DNA of 64,000 nt from Pseudomonas mosselii (GCF_019823065.1 NZ_CP081966.1:2449501-2513500); one strand, 5' to 3'; counted from the first letter of the stretch, positions 25,667 through 35,307 are shown. A program made the numbers and translations. Notes: generated by a model from the sequence alone, not told the origin.

Positions 25667-26198
25667 CCGCAAGCTGCAACTGACCCTCAACGGTCAACCT
25701 GTCGTCACCGAAGTGGTCCCCGATGACCTGGCGATGATCGACTACCTGCACGAATACCAGAACCTTACGGGCTCGCGTCTGGGCTGTGGCCAGGGTATCT
25801 GCCATGCCTGCGTGGTAATCGTCGACAACCCCGACGGCACCAGCGAAGAGGTGCGCACCTGCATCACCGGCGCGCATTACTTCGAGGGCAAGAAAGTCCG
25901 CACCATCGAGGGCCACGCCAAGCTCGACGAAGCCGGCAATCCGGGCGAGTTGAACCCGATCCAGCAGAAGTTCGTCGATCGCTTCGCCTTCCAATGCAGT
26001 TACTGCGCGCCGGGCTTCGTCAACGCCGCCACGGTGCTGGTGGAAAAAGCCCAGCGCAAGCCGCTGAAGCAGAGTGAGCTGGAGGGCGCCATCGAGGCCA
26101 GCCTCGGCCACCATGTGTGCCGTTGCACCGGCTACGTGCGCTACTACGAGGCGACCCGCGAAGTATTGGGCGACCTCGGCCTGGTCAAGGAGGGCTGA
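25659..26198 (+). CDS. 2Fe-2S subunit of the molybdenum dehydrogenase (IorA-like)
   Basis: A 179-residue iron-sulphur subunit with two 2Fe-2S clusters. The N-terminal plant-type cluster uses Cys43, Cys48, Cys51 (RLGCGQGICHAC) and a later RTC; the C-terminal helical cluster uses FQCSYCAPG and HHVCRCTGY. It moves electrons from the Mo centre to the cytochrome subunit. No signal peptide is present, so it would hitch-hike with the Tat-exported large subunit. The ATG at 25659 overlaps the large-subunit stop and has AAGGAGG upstream. Confidence 0.9.
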   Translation: MADRKLQLTLNGQPVVTEVVPDDLAMIDYLHEYQNLTGSRLGCGQGICHACVVIVDNPDGTSEEVRTCITGAHYFEGKKVRTIEGHAKLDEAGNPGELNPIQQKFVDRFAFQCSYCAPGFVNAATVLVEKAQRKPLKQSELEGAIEASLGHHVCRCTGYVRYYEATREVLGDLGLVKEG

Positions 26199-26200
26199 GC

Positions 26201-27412
26201 ATGACGCGCATTCTGAGCAGCCTGGCACTGGCCATCGGCGCACTGGTCGCCTGCAACGCCCAGGCGGCGGACGAGGCCTTGATCAAGCGTGGCGAATACC
26301 TGGCCCGCGCCGCCGACTGCATGGCCTGCCACACCGCCGAAGGCGGCGCGCCCTATGCTGGCGGCCTGCCGATCCATTCGCCGTTCGGCACCATCTACGG
26401 CACCAACATCACCCCGGACAAGCAGTACGGTATCGGCAACTACAGCAGTGACGAGTTCTTCGCCGCCCTCACCGAGGGCAAGCGCAAGGACGGCGCCAAC
26501 CTGTACCCGGCCATGCCGTACACCTCGTACCACCTGGTCAAACGGGAGGATTCCGACGCGATCCATGCCTACCTGATGAGCGTGGCGCCGATCAACCGTC
26601 CGGCCCCGCAAACCAGCCTGAGCTTCCCGTTCAACGTGCGCACCGGCCTGGTCGGCTGGAACCTGTTGTACGGCAAGAGCGTGCAGCTGGAGGAGGGCAA
26701 GGGCAACAGCGAGGCGTGGAAACGCGGCCAGTACATGGTCGAGGTGCTCGGCCACTGCGGCGAGTGCCACACCCCGCGCAACCCGATTGGCGCGCTGCAG
26801 CAGGACAAGCGCCTGACCGGCGGCCTGCTGTTGGGCTATCTGGCGCCTAGCCTGCTGGCCCAGGACCTGGCCGACCGTGGCTGGAACCATGCGGATCTGG
26901 CGACTTTCCTCAAGCACGGTGTCAGCGCCCAGGGCAGCATGTTCAACGAAATGTACCCGGTGGTGCACCACAGCACCCAGCATCTGCAGGACAGCGACCT
27001 GTCGGCCATGGCCACCTACCTGCTCGGCGACCAGCCGCCGGCGGCCAAGGTGGTGCAGACAGTCGCCCACGAGACCATGGGCGAGAGCGCCAAGCGTGGC
27101 CGCCAGCAGTACCTCAACGTCTGCGCCGGCTGCCATGGTGGCGAGGGCGAGGGCAAACCGCACATCGCCGTGGCCATGCGCGGCAACACCGTGCTGCGCC
27201 AGGCCGACTCGCGCAACCTGGTCAAGGCCATCGTCGATGGCATCCGCGAGCAGCAGTTCACCGGTTTCGAGCGGATGCAGCCGATGCCGGGCTTCGCCGA
27301 CAAGCTCGACGACGGGCAACTGACCGACATGGTCAACTACCTGCGCGAAGCCTGGGGCGGCCTGCCGGGCGACCTGACCACCCAGCAGCTGGCCCAGCTG
27401 AAGGCGGACTGA
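26201..27412 (+). CDS. triheme cytochrome c subunit of the molybdenum dehydrogenase
   Basis: A 403-residue periplasmic cytochrome with a Sec signal peptide ending at AQA (residue 23) and three CxxCH heme sites: CMACH, CGECH and CAGCH, each in a separate domain. This is the AdhB/gluconate dehydrogenase cytochrome class that passes electrons from a periplasmic dehydrogenase to ubiquinone or an oxidase. It begins two bases after the 2Fe-2S gene stop and completes the three-subunit enzyme. Confidence 0.9.
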   Translation: MTRILSSLALAIGALVACNAQAADEALIKRGEYLARAADCMACHTAEGGAPYAGGLPIHSPFGTIYGTNITPDKQYGIGNYSSDEFFAALTEGKRKDGANLYPAMPYTSYHLVKREDSDAIHAYLMSVAPINRPAPQTSLSFPFNVRTGLVGWNLLYGKSVQLEEGKGNSEAWKRGQYMVEVLGHCGECHTPRNPIGALQQDKRLTGGLLLGYLAPSLLAQDLADRGWNHADLATFLKHGVSAQGSMFNEMYPVVHHSTQHLQDSDLSAMATYLLGDQPPAAKVVQTVAHETMGESAKRGRQQYLNVCAGCHGGEGEGKPHIAVAMRGNTVLRQADSRNLVKAIVDGIREQQFTGFERMQPMPGFADKLDDGQLTDMVNYLREAWGGLPGDLTTQQLAQLKAD

Positions 27413-27415
27413 CCC

Positions 27416-28387
27416 GTGCAGCATCTCGACCTGCAGGTGGTGCGCCAGGCGGCGCAGTGGTCGCGTGACGGCTTGCGCGTGTGGCTGTGCACGGTGCTCT
27501 GCACCTATGGCTCGGCGCCTCGCGCGCCGGGCTCGCTGCTGGCGGTCAACGACCAGGGGCACTGGGTCGGCTCGCTGTCCGGCGGTTGCGTCGAGGAGGA
27601 CTTCCTCGAACGCGTCGCCGCTGGCGAGTTCGCCGCGGCCGTCACCATGGTGCGCTATGGCGACGGCAGCGACACTCGCGGCAACATCCGCCTGCCCTGC
27701 GGTGGCATCCTCGATGTGCTGGTGGAGAACCTGCCGGGCGACTGCGCGACCCAGGCGCACCTGGGCGAGCTGGAGGCGGCCTTGCTGGGCCGCCGCCGGC
27801 TTGTGCGCGAGGTCGACCTGCGTACGGGTGAACGCCAGGTGCAGGACGACCACAGCCAGGGGCCACGGGTGGAGCAGGGCGGCGCATGCGTGCGCCTGCG
27901 CGTCGGCGCCGCCCAACGGCTGTTGCTGGCCGGCTACTCCAGTGTCGCGCATTTCTGCGCCGAGTTCGGCAAGGGCCTGGGTTTCGAGGTGGTGCTGTGC
28001 GACCCTCGCGACGAGGTGATGGACAACGTGGTGCTCGACGGGATAGAAATCCGTCGGGAACTGCCCTCGCTGTTCATCGCCAACGGTGGCTGCCACCGCG
28101 ACACGGCGGTGGTGGCGCTCACCCACGACCCGAAGATCGACGACCTGGCCATGCTCGAAGCGGTACACACCGAAGCGTTCTACATTGGCGTGATGGGCTC
28201 GCGGGCCACCTCGCAAAAGCGCCGTGAACGTCTGCGCCGTATCGGCGGGCTCGGCGATGCCGAGATGGCGCGCATCCATGCCCCCATCGGTCTCAACCTG
28301 GGCAGCAAGACGCCGGCGGAGATCGCCCTGGCGGTGCTCGCCGATATCTTGCGCACCCGTAGCGGCATCGCCCGCGAGGCCTTGTGA
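27416..28387 (+). CDS. XdhC/CoxI family molybdenum cofactor insertion protein
   Basis: A 323-residue XdhC-type chaperone. The N-terminal XdhC domain has TYGSAPRAPGSLLAV and GSLSGGCVEEDF; the C-terminal Rossmann-like domain has LLLAGYSSVAHFCAEFGKGLGF and IGVMGSRATSQKRRERL. Such proteins bind sulphurated molybdenum cofactor and load it into xanthine oxidase-family enzymes, here the dehydrogenase of the same operon. It starts at GTG 27416, three bases after the cytochrome stop. Confidence 0.88.
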   Translation: MQHLDLQVVRQAAQWSRDGLRVWLCTVLCTYGSAPRAPGSLLAVNDQGHWVGSLSGGCVEEDFLERVAAGEFAAAVTMVRYGDGSDTRGNIRLPCGGILDVLVENLPGDCATQAHLGELEAALLGRRRLVREVDLRTGERQVQDDHSQGPRVEQGGACVRLRVGAAQRLLLAGYSSVAHFCAEFGKGLGFEVVLCDPRDEVMDNVVLDGIEIRRELPSLFIANGGCHRDTAVVALTHDPKIDDLAMLEAVHTEAFYIGVMGSRATSQKRRERLRRIGGLGDAEMARIHAPIGLNLGSKTPAEIALAVLADILRTRSGIAREAL

Positions 28388-28947
28388 GCATCGTCGCGCT
28401 GGTGTTGGCGGCCGGCCAGGGGTCGCGTTTCGGCGCGGACAAGCGCCGGGCCGTGCTGGGTGATGGTCGTAGTCTTTTGCAGCACAGTGTCGAGCACGCC
28501 CTGGAGGCGTTCGACGACGTGCGCGTGGTGCTGCGCGCTGGCGAGCGGGGCGAGGACCTGGGGTTGCCGGCGGACTGCCGGATCATCCATAGCCTCGATG
28601 CCGGGCTGGGCATGGGCCATAGCCTGGCGGCGGGCGCCGCCTCGCTGGATGACAGCGAGGCACAGGCGGTCGCCATCCTGTTGGGGGACATGCCATGGAT
28701 CCTGACCGCGACCTTACGGCGGTTGGTCGAAACCGCTGGCCCTGCGGTCATCGTGGTGCCGCGTCATCAGGGGCAGAATGGGCATCCGGTGCTGTTCGGG
28801 CGCAACTACTGGCCTGAACTCGCACTGATGACCGGTGATGAGGGCGCGCGTTCGGTGCTGCAACGGCATCGGCAACAGTTGCGGTTGGTCGAGGTAGACG
28901 ACGCAGGGGTATTGCGCGACGTCGATACGCCCGCCGCGCTCGGCTAG
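28384..28947 (+). CDS. MobA-like/MocA-type molybdenum cofactor cytidylyltransferase
   Basis: A 187-residue nucleotidyltransferase with the NTP-binding LVLAAGQGSRFGADKR at the N-terminus and LLGDMPW for metal and substrate binding. It is the class that attaches CMP to the molybdenum cofactor (MocA), the form used by xanthine oxidase-family enzymes. The GTG start overlaps the xdhC-type stop by four bases. It is the last gene of the operon that supplies and matures the Mo dehydrogenase. Confidence 0.85.
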   Translation: MSIVALVLAAGQGSRFGADKRRAVLGDGRSLLQHSVEHALEAFDDVRVVLRAGERGEDLGLPADCRIIHSLDAGLGMGHSLAAGAASLDDSEAQAVAILLGDMPWILTATLRRLVETAGPAVIVVPRHQGQNGHPVLFGRNYWPELALMTGDEGARSVLQRHRQQLRLVEVDDAGVLRDVDTPAALG

Positions 28948-29117
28948 ACTGCCCGGAGTTCATTCGCAGCCTTTTCGCGACACAAGGCCGTTCCAGGGAC
29001 CGCGCGGTCTGATGTACCGATGCCACAGGCAGCCGTTGAGGGAAAACCCTCATTGCCGCTGATCCGGTGGCCTCCTAGCATGGATCCGGTCAACCCCCCA
29101 GGCACAGGAGCACAATC

Positions 29118-29972
29118 ATGACCAACAGCAGCGACGACAAACGCCCGACCCCCGATCCGGCCGAGGACAACGCCTTTTTCCCCTCGCCGTATTCCCTCAG
29201 CCAGTTCACCTCGCCCAAGTCCGACCTCAGCGGCGCCGACTACCCCGACGCCTACAAGGGCGGACGCTGGAAAATCCTCTTGATCGGTGCCGACGAGCGC
29301 TACCTGCTCACCGACAACGGCACGCTGTTCTCCACCGGCAACCATCCCGTGGAAACCCTGCTACCCATGTATCATCTGGACAAGGCCGGCTTCGCCTTCG
29401 ATGTCGCGACCTTGTCGGGCAACCCGGTCAAGTTCGAATACTGGGCCATGCCTCGCGAGGACCAGCAGGTGCTCGGCCTGTTCGAGCGCTACAAGCCCGC
29501 CTTCAAGCAGCCGCGCAAGCTCGCCGAGGTAATCGACAGTGCCCTGGGTGACGACTCGGACTACATCGGGGTGTTCATTCCCGGCGGTCACGGCGCGTTG
29601 ATCGGCCTGCCGGAAAGCGAAGAAGTCGCCCAAGTGCTGAAATGGGCGGCGGACCACGACAAGTTCGTCATCACCCTGTGCCACGGTCCGGCGGCGCTGC
29701 TGGCCGGCGGCAAACTGTTCGATGGCTACAAGATCTGCGCCTTCCCCGATGAGCTGGACGCCAAGACCCCGGACATCGGCTACATGCCCGGCCACCTGAC
29801 CTGGAAGTTCGGCGAGCGCCTGCAGGCCCAGGGCGTCGAGATCGTCAACGACGGCATCTCCGGCGCCGTCCACCAGGACCGCCGACTGCTCACCGGCGAC
29901 AGCCCGCTGGCCGGCAACGCCTTGGGCAAGCTGGCTGCCGCGGCCTTGCTCAAGGCGACCAACGGCGGGTGA
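29118..29972 (+). CDS. hchA: Hsp31/HchA: glyoxalase III, protein/nucleic-acid deglycase and chaperone
   Basis: A 284-residue DJ-1/PfpI-superfamily protein of the Hsp31 type, matching the usual length. Catalytic features: nucleophilic Cys in [14 protein letters not shown], the [10 protein letters not shown] segment with the metal-binding His and the acid, and [14 protein letters not shown]. Known HchA converts methylglyoxal to lactate without glutathione and acts as a holding chaperone. The ATG at 29118 follows CAGGAG. Its stop overlaps the start of a LuxR-type gene by four bases, so the two are coupled. Confidence 0.93.
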   Translation: MTNSSDDKRPTPDPAEDNAFFPSPYSLSQFTSPKSDLSGADYPDAYKGGRWKILLIGADERYLLTDNGTLFSTGNHPVETLLPMYHLDKAGFAFDVATLSGNPVKFEYWAMPREDQQVLGLFERYKPAFKQPRKLAEVIDSALGDDSDYIGVFIPGGHGALIGLPESEEVAQVLKWAADHDKFVITLCHGPAALLAGGKLFDGYKICAFPDELDAKTPDIGYMPGHLTWKFGERLQAQGVEIVNDGISGAVHQDRRLLTGDSPLAGNALGKLAAAALLKATNGG

Positions 29973-30679
29973 ACGGCATGCCGTTCGACGAGGTGGTACA
30001 GGCGGTCCGGCAGATCGAGCAGGCCACCACCCTGGCGACGATCCAGACGGCCGTGCGCACGTTCGCCCGGCCGCTGGGCTATGACCGCTTCGTGCTGTTC
30101 AGCGCCAGCGCTGCGCGGGACGAGGTGGTCGAGCGCATCCACTGGGTGGAAGGGGACTGGTTCGGCGACGGCCAGGTGGTCGATGCCCGGACCTACGTGC
30201 GCCATTGTCCGGTGACCCGCCATCTGCTGGCAGCCCGTGAAGCGTTCTTCTGGAGCAAGCAGCCTGGCGACGAAGGTGAACGCTATCGGGTGGTTCGGTT
30301 GCCCGGCGGGCCGGGCATCCATGGCCTGCAGGTGCCGGTGTTCGGCCCGGCAGGCCTGGAGGGCGCGATGAGCCTGGGCGGTGTGCGCATCGACGCTTCG
30401 GCGCCGGCGCGCCTGGCCCTGACCCTGCTGGCCAACGCGGCGTTCCTAGGCGCCCGGCGGCTACTCGAGGCACCGCCCGGCGAGGGTCAGCTGTCGGCGC
30501 GTGAGCGCCAGGTGCTGGCCTGGACCGCCGCCGGGCAACGCCAGGCCGATATCGCCGCCACCCTGGGCCTGTCGGTGCGCACCGTGGAAAACCACCTGCG
30601 CGCCGCTCGCCGGCGCCTGGGGGTGAGCACCACCGCCCAGGCGATCAGGATCGCCCTGGGCAGCGGCGCGCTCGACTGA
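29969..30679 (+). CDS. LuxR-family solo regulator with divergent autoinducer-binding-like domain
   Basis: A 236-residue regulator with an N-terminal domain resembling autoinducer-binding domains (GYDRFVLFS...) and a C-terminal GerE helix-turn-helix ([44 protein letters not shown], about residues 171-215). Several positions that bind acyl-homoserine lactone in LasR/TraR look changed: the Asp of the DPxV motif aligns with Cys in HCPV, and the two upstream aromatic positions align with Asp and Val, while a later Trp (FFWSK) and Gly (HGLQVP) remain. No luxI gene is near. The GTG at 29969 overlaps the hchA stop; ATG 29978 is an alternative start. Confidence 0.82.
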   Translation: MNGMPFDEVVQAVRQIEQATTLATIQTAVRTFARPLGYDRFVLFSASAARDEVVERIHWVEGDWFGDGQVVDARTYVRHCPVTRHLLAAREAFFWSKQPGDEGERYRVVRLPGGPGIHGLQVPVFGPAGLEGAMSLGGVRIDASAPARLALTLLANAAFLGARRLLEAPPGEGQLSARERQVLAWTAAGQRQADIAATLGLSVRTVENHLRAARRRLGVSTTAQAIRIALGSGALD

Positions 30680-30680
30680 C

Positions 30681-31694
30681 TCAGCCGTTGTGCGCAACCT
30701 GCAACACCACCTTGCCGATATGCCGGCCAGACTCCATCAGGGCATGGGCCTGGCTGGCCGCTGCCAGCGGGAAGGTCGCGTGGATCAGCGGCTTGACCGC
30801 GCCGCTGCGCACATGGGGCCAGGCCTTGGCCTGCAGATCCTCGAGGATCGCCGCCTTGTCGTCGGAGCTGCGTGCACGCAACGTCGAGCCGATATGGGTC
30901 AGGCGCTTGGTCAGCAGGGGGAACAGGTCGACCTCGGTGGCCGGGCCCTTGACCACGCCGATCTGCACGATGCGCCCATCCATGGCCGCGGCCTTGAAAT
31001 TGCGGGCCACATAGTCGCCGGCGATGATGTCGACGATCACGTCGACGCCCTTGCCGTCGGTGTGCAGCATGACCTGTTCGACAAAATCCTCGCGGGTGTA
31101 GTCGATGGCCACGTCGGCGCCGAGCTCGAGGCTGGCGGCCTGTTGCCCTGCGCCGTTGACCGTGGTGAAGATCTTCGCCGCGCCCAGGGCGCGGGCCAAC
31201 TGTGTGGCGGTGGTGCCGATGCCGGACGCGCCGCCGTGGATCAGCACGCTTTCACCGGCTTTGAAGCCGCCGCGCTGGAACAGGTTGACCCAGACGGTCA
31301 TGAAGGTTTCCGGCAAGGCCGCGCCCTCGACCATCGACAGGTTGTCCGGCAGGTGCGCGGTGGTGCGCTCGTCGGCCACGGCGTACTCGGCATAGCCGCC
31401 GCCCTGGACCAGGGCGATCACCGCGTCGCCCACGGCAAAATGGCGGACCTGTTCGCCGAGGGCCACGACCCTGCCGGCGATCTCCAGCCCCGGAATGTCC
31501 GGCGCGCCGGCGGGCGGATCGTAAAGACCCTTGCGCTGCAGCAGGTCGGGGCCGTTGACGCCGGCGGCATGGACCTGGATCAGCACCTCGCGGGGGCCTG
31601 GTCGAGGCGTGGCGTGGGTGGCGGCCTGGAGGACCTCGGGGCCTCCAGGCCGGGTGATGTCGATGGCGGTCATGTGAGTGGGGATGTGACGCAT
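30681..31694 (-). CDS. NADPH:quinone oxidoreductase-like zinc-independent MDR enzyme
   Basis: A 337-residue medium-chain dehydrogenase/reductase of the quinone oxidoreductase (QOR/PIG3) branch. It has the substrate-side VHAAGVNGPDLLQRKGLY, the NADPH motif LIHGGASGIGTTATQLARALG, and IVDIIAGDYVARN. It lacks the zinc-binding cysteines. Known relatives reduce quinones and enones with NADPH. The ATG at 31694 has AGAGG six bases upstream. It is convergent with the LuxR gene (stop to stop, one base) and divergent from the LysR gene at 31854. Confidence 0.88.
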   Translation of the reverse strand: MRHIPTHMTAIDITRPGGPEVLQAATHATPRPGPREVLIQVHAAGVNGPDLLQRKGLYDPPAGAPDIPGLEIAGRVVALGEQVRHFAVGDAVIALVQGGGYAEYAVADERTTAHLPDNLSMVEGAALPETFMTVWVNLFQRGGFKAGESVLIHGGASGIGTTATQLARALGAAKIFTTVNGAGQQAASLELGADVAIDYTREDFVEQVMLHTDGKGVDVIVDIIAGDYVARNFKAAAMDGRIVQIGVVKGPATEVDLFPLLTKRLTHIGSTLRARSSDDKAAILEDLQAKAWPHVRSGAVKPLIHATFPLAAASQAHALMESGRHIGKVVLQVAHNG

Positions 31695-31853
31695 GAAGAC
31701 CTCTGTCATTCTGAGGAAAGGCCGCTTTGGCCCGGTGCGTAACAGGGTATGAAACCCGCGTCGTGCGGTCGCGCGGCGATTTTGCGACGCACCTTTGCAG
31801 ATTTTCTTCAGGCGCCGCGATGCCTGCGGGCCGACAAGTAATGGAGTGAGCCA

Positions 31854-32723
31854 ATGAACTGGGATGACGCCCGCATGCTGCTGGCCTTGAGCCGCGAACT
31901 GACCCTGCGCCGCGCCGCCCGGGTACTGCGCGTCGACCAGGCCACCGTGGGTCGGCGGGTGGCGGCGCTGGAGGCGGACCTTGGCGCGACCCTGTTCCTG
32001 CGCACCCCCGCCGGCTACCAGCTCACCGCCACCGGCGAAGTGGCCGTGGAAATGGAGCAGAAGATGGAGCAGGCCGCCCTGGAACTGGCCCGCCGCACCC
32101 GGGGCAGCGACAATGAACAGGCCGGCGAGGTGCGCATTGCCACCACCGATTCCCTGGCCCTGGAGTTCGTCATCCCGGCATTGCGCCGCTTGCACGAGGA
32201 ACACCCCGAGGTGCGCATCGTGCTCAGTGGCAGCTCGGAGATCGTCAACCTGTCGCAACGCGAAACCGATATCGCCATCCGCAACCAGCGCCCGGACAAC
32301 CCCGACCTGGTGCTGCGCAAGCTGGCCAGCTGGCAGATGGGCCTGTTCGCCTCGGCGGACTACCTGGCGCGTCGCGGCGTGCCGCAGGAGGGCAGTTTCG
32401 CCGGCCACGACCTGGTGGTGTACGAGCCGTACTGGCGTGACCGCGGCGCACCGACCCTGGTGGACGTGCCCATGGGCGAGGGCCGGGTGGTGATGGCGGC
32501 CAATGCCAGCATGATGCTGCGCCGGGGCATCGCCGAGGGCTTGGGCCTGGGCGAGATTCCCGTGGCGCTCGGGCAGCGTGACGGCCTGCGACGGGTCTGG
32601 CCGCAGCGTACGCGCAGCCAGCCTTACGAGGTGTGGATGGTCACTCACCAGGACCTGCGCCACACGGCCAGGGTGAGGGCGGTGATCGATCACCTGGTGC
32701 GGGCGTTTGCCCCACCTCAGTAA
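31854..32723 (+). CDS. LysR family transcriptional regulator
   Basis: A 289-residue LysR protein whose helix-turn-helix covers MLLALSRELTLRRAARVLRVDQATVGRRVAALE (residues about 8-40), followed by an effector domain with RIATTDSLALEFVIPALRRL. It is divergent from the quinone reductase gene across 159 bases and is its probable regulator. The inducer is unknown. The ATG at 31854 gives a normal start for this branch (MNWDDARMLLAL). Confidence 0.85.
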   Translation: MNWDDARMLLALSRELTLRRAARVLRVDQATVGRRVAALEADLGATLFLRTPAGYQLTATGEVAVEMEQKMEQAALELARRTRGSDNEQAGEVRIATTDSLALEFVIPALRRLHEEHPEVRIVLSGSSEIVNLSQRETDIAIRNQRPDNPDLVLRKLASWQMGLFASADYLARRGVPQEGSFAGHDLVVYEPYWRDRGAPTLVDVPMGEGRVVMAANASMMLRRGIAEGLGLGEIPVALGQRDGLRRVWPQRTRSQPYEVWMVTHQDLRHTARVRAVIDHLVRAFAPPQ

Positions 32724-32847
32724 CAATCGGTTACAGTCGCTGTGAGCGACCACACGCCCCCTGTAGGCGCGGACTCATCGGCGATGCGCCGCCCGGTGGC
32801 GCCTTTTCCTGATCCTGGCACTCTAAAAACGACCTGCGAAGAACAAC

Positions 32848-33852
32848 ATGAAATCAGTGCGCACCGTCCTCTCGGAAAACTTCTTCCGCCGTTTCAGGAC
32901 CACCTTCGCCCCGCACCTGGAAGCCCTAGGCATCGACCTGCCGCTGCTGGAACGCGCCGATATCGAAATCCCTGGCGACCAGTATGTCGCCCTGTGGGAA
33001 GCGGCCGGCACCTGCAATCCGGCCGTCGGCCTGACCCTGGGCAGCCAGACCGAGGCCGACGATATCGGTGCCCTGGGCCACGCCTTGCATTGCGCGCCCA
33101 GCGTGGAAAAGGCGCTGATGACCCTGCACACCTATATCGTGGTGTTCGCCCAGGAGTCGTCCATCGACTACAGCTGCGAGGGCCGCCAGCTGCGCATCAC
33201 CTACCAGGTTACCGACAGCACCGTGGTCAACCGCCGCCAGGACGCCGAGTTCGCCATCGCCACGATCCTGCGCCAGTTGCAACTGATCACCGCCAGCCCG
33301 GTACGGCCGCTGCGGGTGGACTTCGAGCACTCGCGCCCGGCGGACGTGTCGATGCACAAGCAGTTGTTCATGTGCCCGTTGTTCTTCAGCCAGCCGACCA
33401 ACCGCATCACGCTGCCCGCCGAGGTTCTGCAACTGCCGGTGGCGCGAGGCAATGAGCGCCTGTTCATGGCCCTGGAGCCGTACCTGCAGCAGGCGCGTGA
33501 GCAGCGCAGCATCAGCGACGAATTGCTGCCCCAGGTCACCCGCATGATCGCGCTGGGCATGGCCAGTGGCGTGCCGTCACTGGATGAGGTCAGCGAGTGC
33601 ATGGGGCTGAGCCGGCGTACCCTGCAACGTCGGCTCAAGGACCAGGGCATCGAGTTCTCTGTGCTGGTGGAGGAGGTGCGCCGTGACCTGGCGCTGGGCT
33701 ACCTGAATCATTCCGACTACTCGATGACGCAGATTTCTCTGCTGCTCGGCTATGCCGAATCCGGCTCTTTCACCCGGGCGTTCCGGCGCTGGACCGGGCA
33801 ATCGCCGCAGCAGTTCCGCCAGGCCGGGCGCGGGCCTGGCACGGGGTGCTGA
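32848..33852 (+). CDS. AraC family transcriptional regulator
   Basis: A 334-residue regulator with the N-terminal arabinose-binding-like domain of the OruR/ArgR-like Pseudomonas branch (AlGIDLPLLERADIEIPGDQYVALWEAA) and a C-terminal double helix-turn-helix (VSECMGLSRRTLQRRLKDQG, then SMTQISLLLGYAESGSFTRAFRRWTG). It lies 60 bases before an FAD-dependent amine-oxidase-like gene read in the same direction and probably controls it. Members of this branch often respond to amines or amino acids. Confidence 0.87.
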   Translation: MKSVRTVLSENFFRRFRTTFAPHLEALGIDLPLLERADIEIPGDQYVALWEAAGTCNPAVGLTLGSQTEADDIGALGHALHCAPSVEKALMTLHTYIVVFAQESSIDYSCEGRQLRITYQVTDSTVVNRRQDAEFAIATILRQLQLITASPVRPLRVDFEHSRPADVSMHKQLFMCPLFFSQPTNRITLPAEVLQLPVARGNERLFMALEPYLQQAREQRSISDELLPQVTRMIALGMASGVPSLDEVSECMGLSRRTLQRRLKDQGIEFSVLVEEVRRDLALGYLNHSDYSMTQISLLLGYAESGSFTRAFRRWTGQSPQQFRQAGRGPGTGC

Positions 33853-33912
33853 AAATCTGGCGTCCGTGGTCAATCACGTTGCCGCGCCACCCGATAGGCT
33901 CGGAGGGACCGC

Positions 33913-35307
33913 ATGTCTGTGTGCGAAACCCGAGAGTCCAGCATGAACGACAACAACAACGACGCTGTGCATGAACATCGCTCCTTCTGGCAACACGACT
34001 ACGGCGCCTACGCGCCCAATACGCGCCTGACCGAAGACCTCAAGGTCGATGTGGCGGTGATTGGTGGAGGTTTTACCGGGCTCAACACTGCCTGGCAGTT
34101 CAAGCGCGACAACCCCGGTGCCCGGGTGGTGGTGCTGGAGGCGGCCTTGATCGGCTTCGGCGCCAGCGGGCGCAATGCCGGTTTCAGCACCAAGCTGTTC
34201 GGGCTGGAGCCGGAACTGGTGGTGCTGCGCTGGGGACGGCAGAAGATGATCGACGCCCACCACTACCTCGAAAAGGCCGTGGCCTATACCCGTGAGGTGA
34301 TCGACAGCCACGGCATCGATTCTGATTACCGCCATGCCGGGCTGGTGCGGGTCAGCTATTCGCCGCAGCAGGTAGCGCGCCTGGGCAAGACCCTGGAGCT
34401 GTACGACTCGCTGGGACTGGCGGCGGACATGCGCTGGCAGGACAGCGACGCGCTGCGTCAGCAGTACGCTTCGCCTCGGTTGTTGGGCGGCATTCGCGAA
34501 GCCGAGACCGGCTACCTCGACCCTTGCAAGCACGTGCGCGGGCTCAAGGGCCTGGCAGCTTGCGCAGGGGTGCGTATCCATGAGGCGACACCGGTGCTCG
34601 ATATCGACAACCGCGGCGTCGGTATCGTGTTACGCACGCCCGTGGCCAAGGTGACCGCCGACAAGCTGGTGATCGCCACCAATGCCTACTCACGGCAGGT
34701 ACCCGGTTCTCGTGTGCTGGAGCGCCGCCAGTTCCCGCTGTGGACTTACCAGGTGGTCACCGAGCCGTTGGGCGACGCGCTATGGCAGCGTCTGGGCTGG
34801 CAGGGCAGGGAGGCCTTCGGCGACAACCGGCAGATGCTGCACTATTTTCGCCCGACCGCGGACGGGCGCATCGTCATGGGCGGTGGTGATGTGCGGGCCT
34901 ACACCGGCAGCGCCATGCACGAACAGCCCTCGCCGGCCACCTGGGCCCATTGCGAGACACACCTCAAGTGGATCTACCCGCAGTTACGCGACGTACGCAT
35001 CGCCTATCGCTGGGGCGGGCCGGTGTCGGTCAACGCCGACATGGTCCCTGAGATCAGCTTTGTCGGCGATGAACGCATGATTTATGCCGGGGGGTGCTTC
35101 GGCCACGGCGTGGCGCTGAGCCACCTGAACGGGCGCACCATCGCCGACCTGCTGCAGGGGCGACGCAGCGAGCTGAGCGACTTCTGGATCGTCAACCGAA
35201 AGGCCATCCCGATGCCGGGCAACACCCTGTCGTGCTGGGCCGGGCGCACGGCGCGCCAGGCGCTGCGAGCCTGGGACTGGTGGGAGGAGCGCGGGCTCAA
35301 GGCCTGA
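33913..35307 (+). CDS. FAD-dependent oxidoreductase of the DAO family (PuuB/gamma-glutamylputrescine oxidase-like)
   Basis: A 464-residue flavoenzyme that should oxidise a secondary or primary amine with FAD. The dinucleotide motif VAVIGGGFTGLNTAWQF is at about residue 46, ALIGFGASGRNAG follows, and the C-terminal IYAGGCFGHGVALSHLNGRTIADL binds FAD. It is closest in plan to PuuB and related amine oxidases of polyamine catabolism. The substrate is not known; the AraC gene upstream and the amine dehydrogenase operon downstream fit an amine-use neighbourhood. The ATG at 33913 has GGAGGG upstream; ATG 33943 is a weaker alternative. Confidence 0.82.
   Translation: MSVCETRESSMNDNNNDAVHEHRSFWQHDYGAYAPNTRLTEDLKVDVAVIGGGFTGLNTAWQFKRDNPGARVVVLEAALIGFGASGRNAGFSTKLFGLEPELVVLRWGRQKMIDAHHYLEKAVAYTREVIDSHGIDSDYRHAGLVRVSYSPQQVARLGKTLELYDSLGLAADMRWQDSDALRQQYASPRLLGGIREAETGYLDPCKHVRGLKGLAACAGVRIHEATPVLDIDNRGVGIVLRTPVAKVTADKLVIATNAYSRQVPGSRVLERRQFPLWTYQVVTEPLGDALWQRLGWQGREAFGDNRQMLHYFRPTADGRIVMGGGDVRAYTGSAMHEQPSPATWAHCETHLKWIYPQLRDVRIAYRWGGPVSVNADMVPEISFVGDERMIYAGGCFGHGVALSHLNGRTIADLLQGRRSELSDFWIVNRKAIPMPGNTLSCWAGRTARQALRAWDWWEERGLKA

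Noticed and set aside
22829..25690. A 953-codon open frame on the minus strand opposite the Mo dehydrogenase large subunit
   Set aside because: Composition is His/Arg/Gly-rich nonsense and it mirrors the real gene almost end to end.
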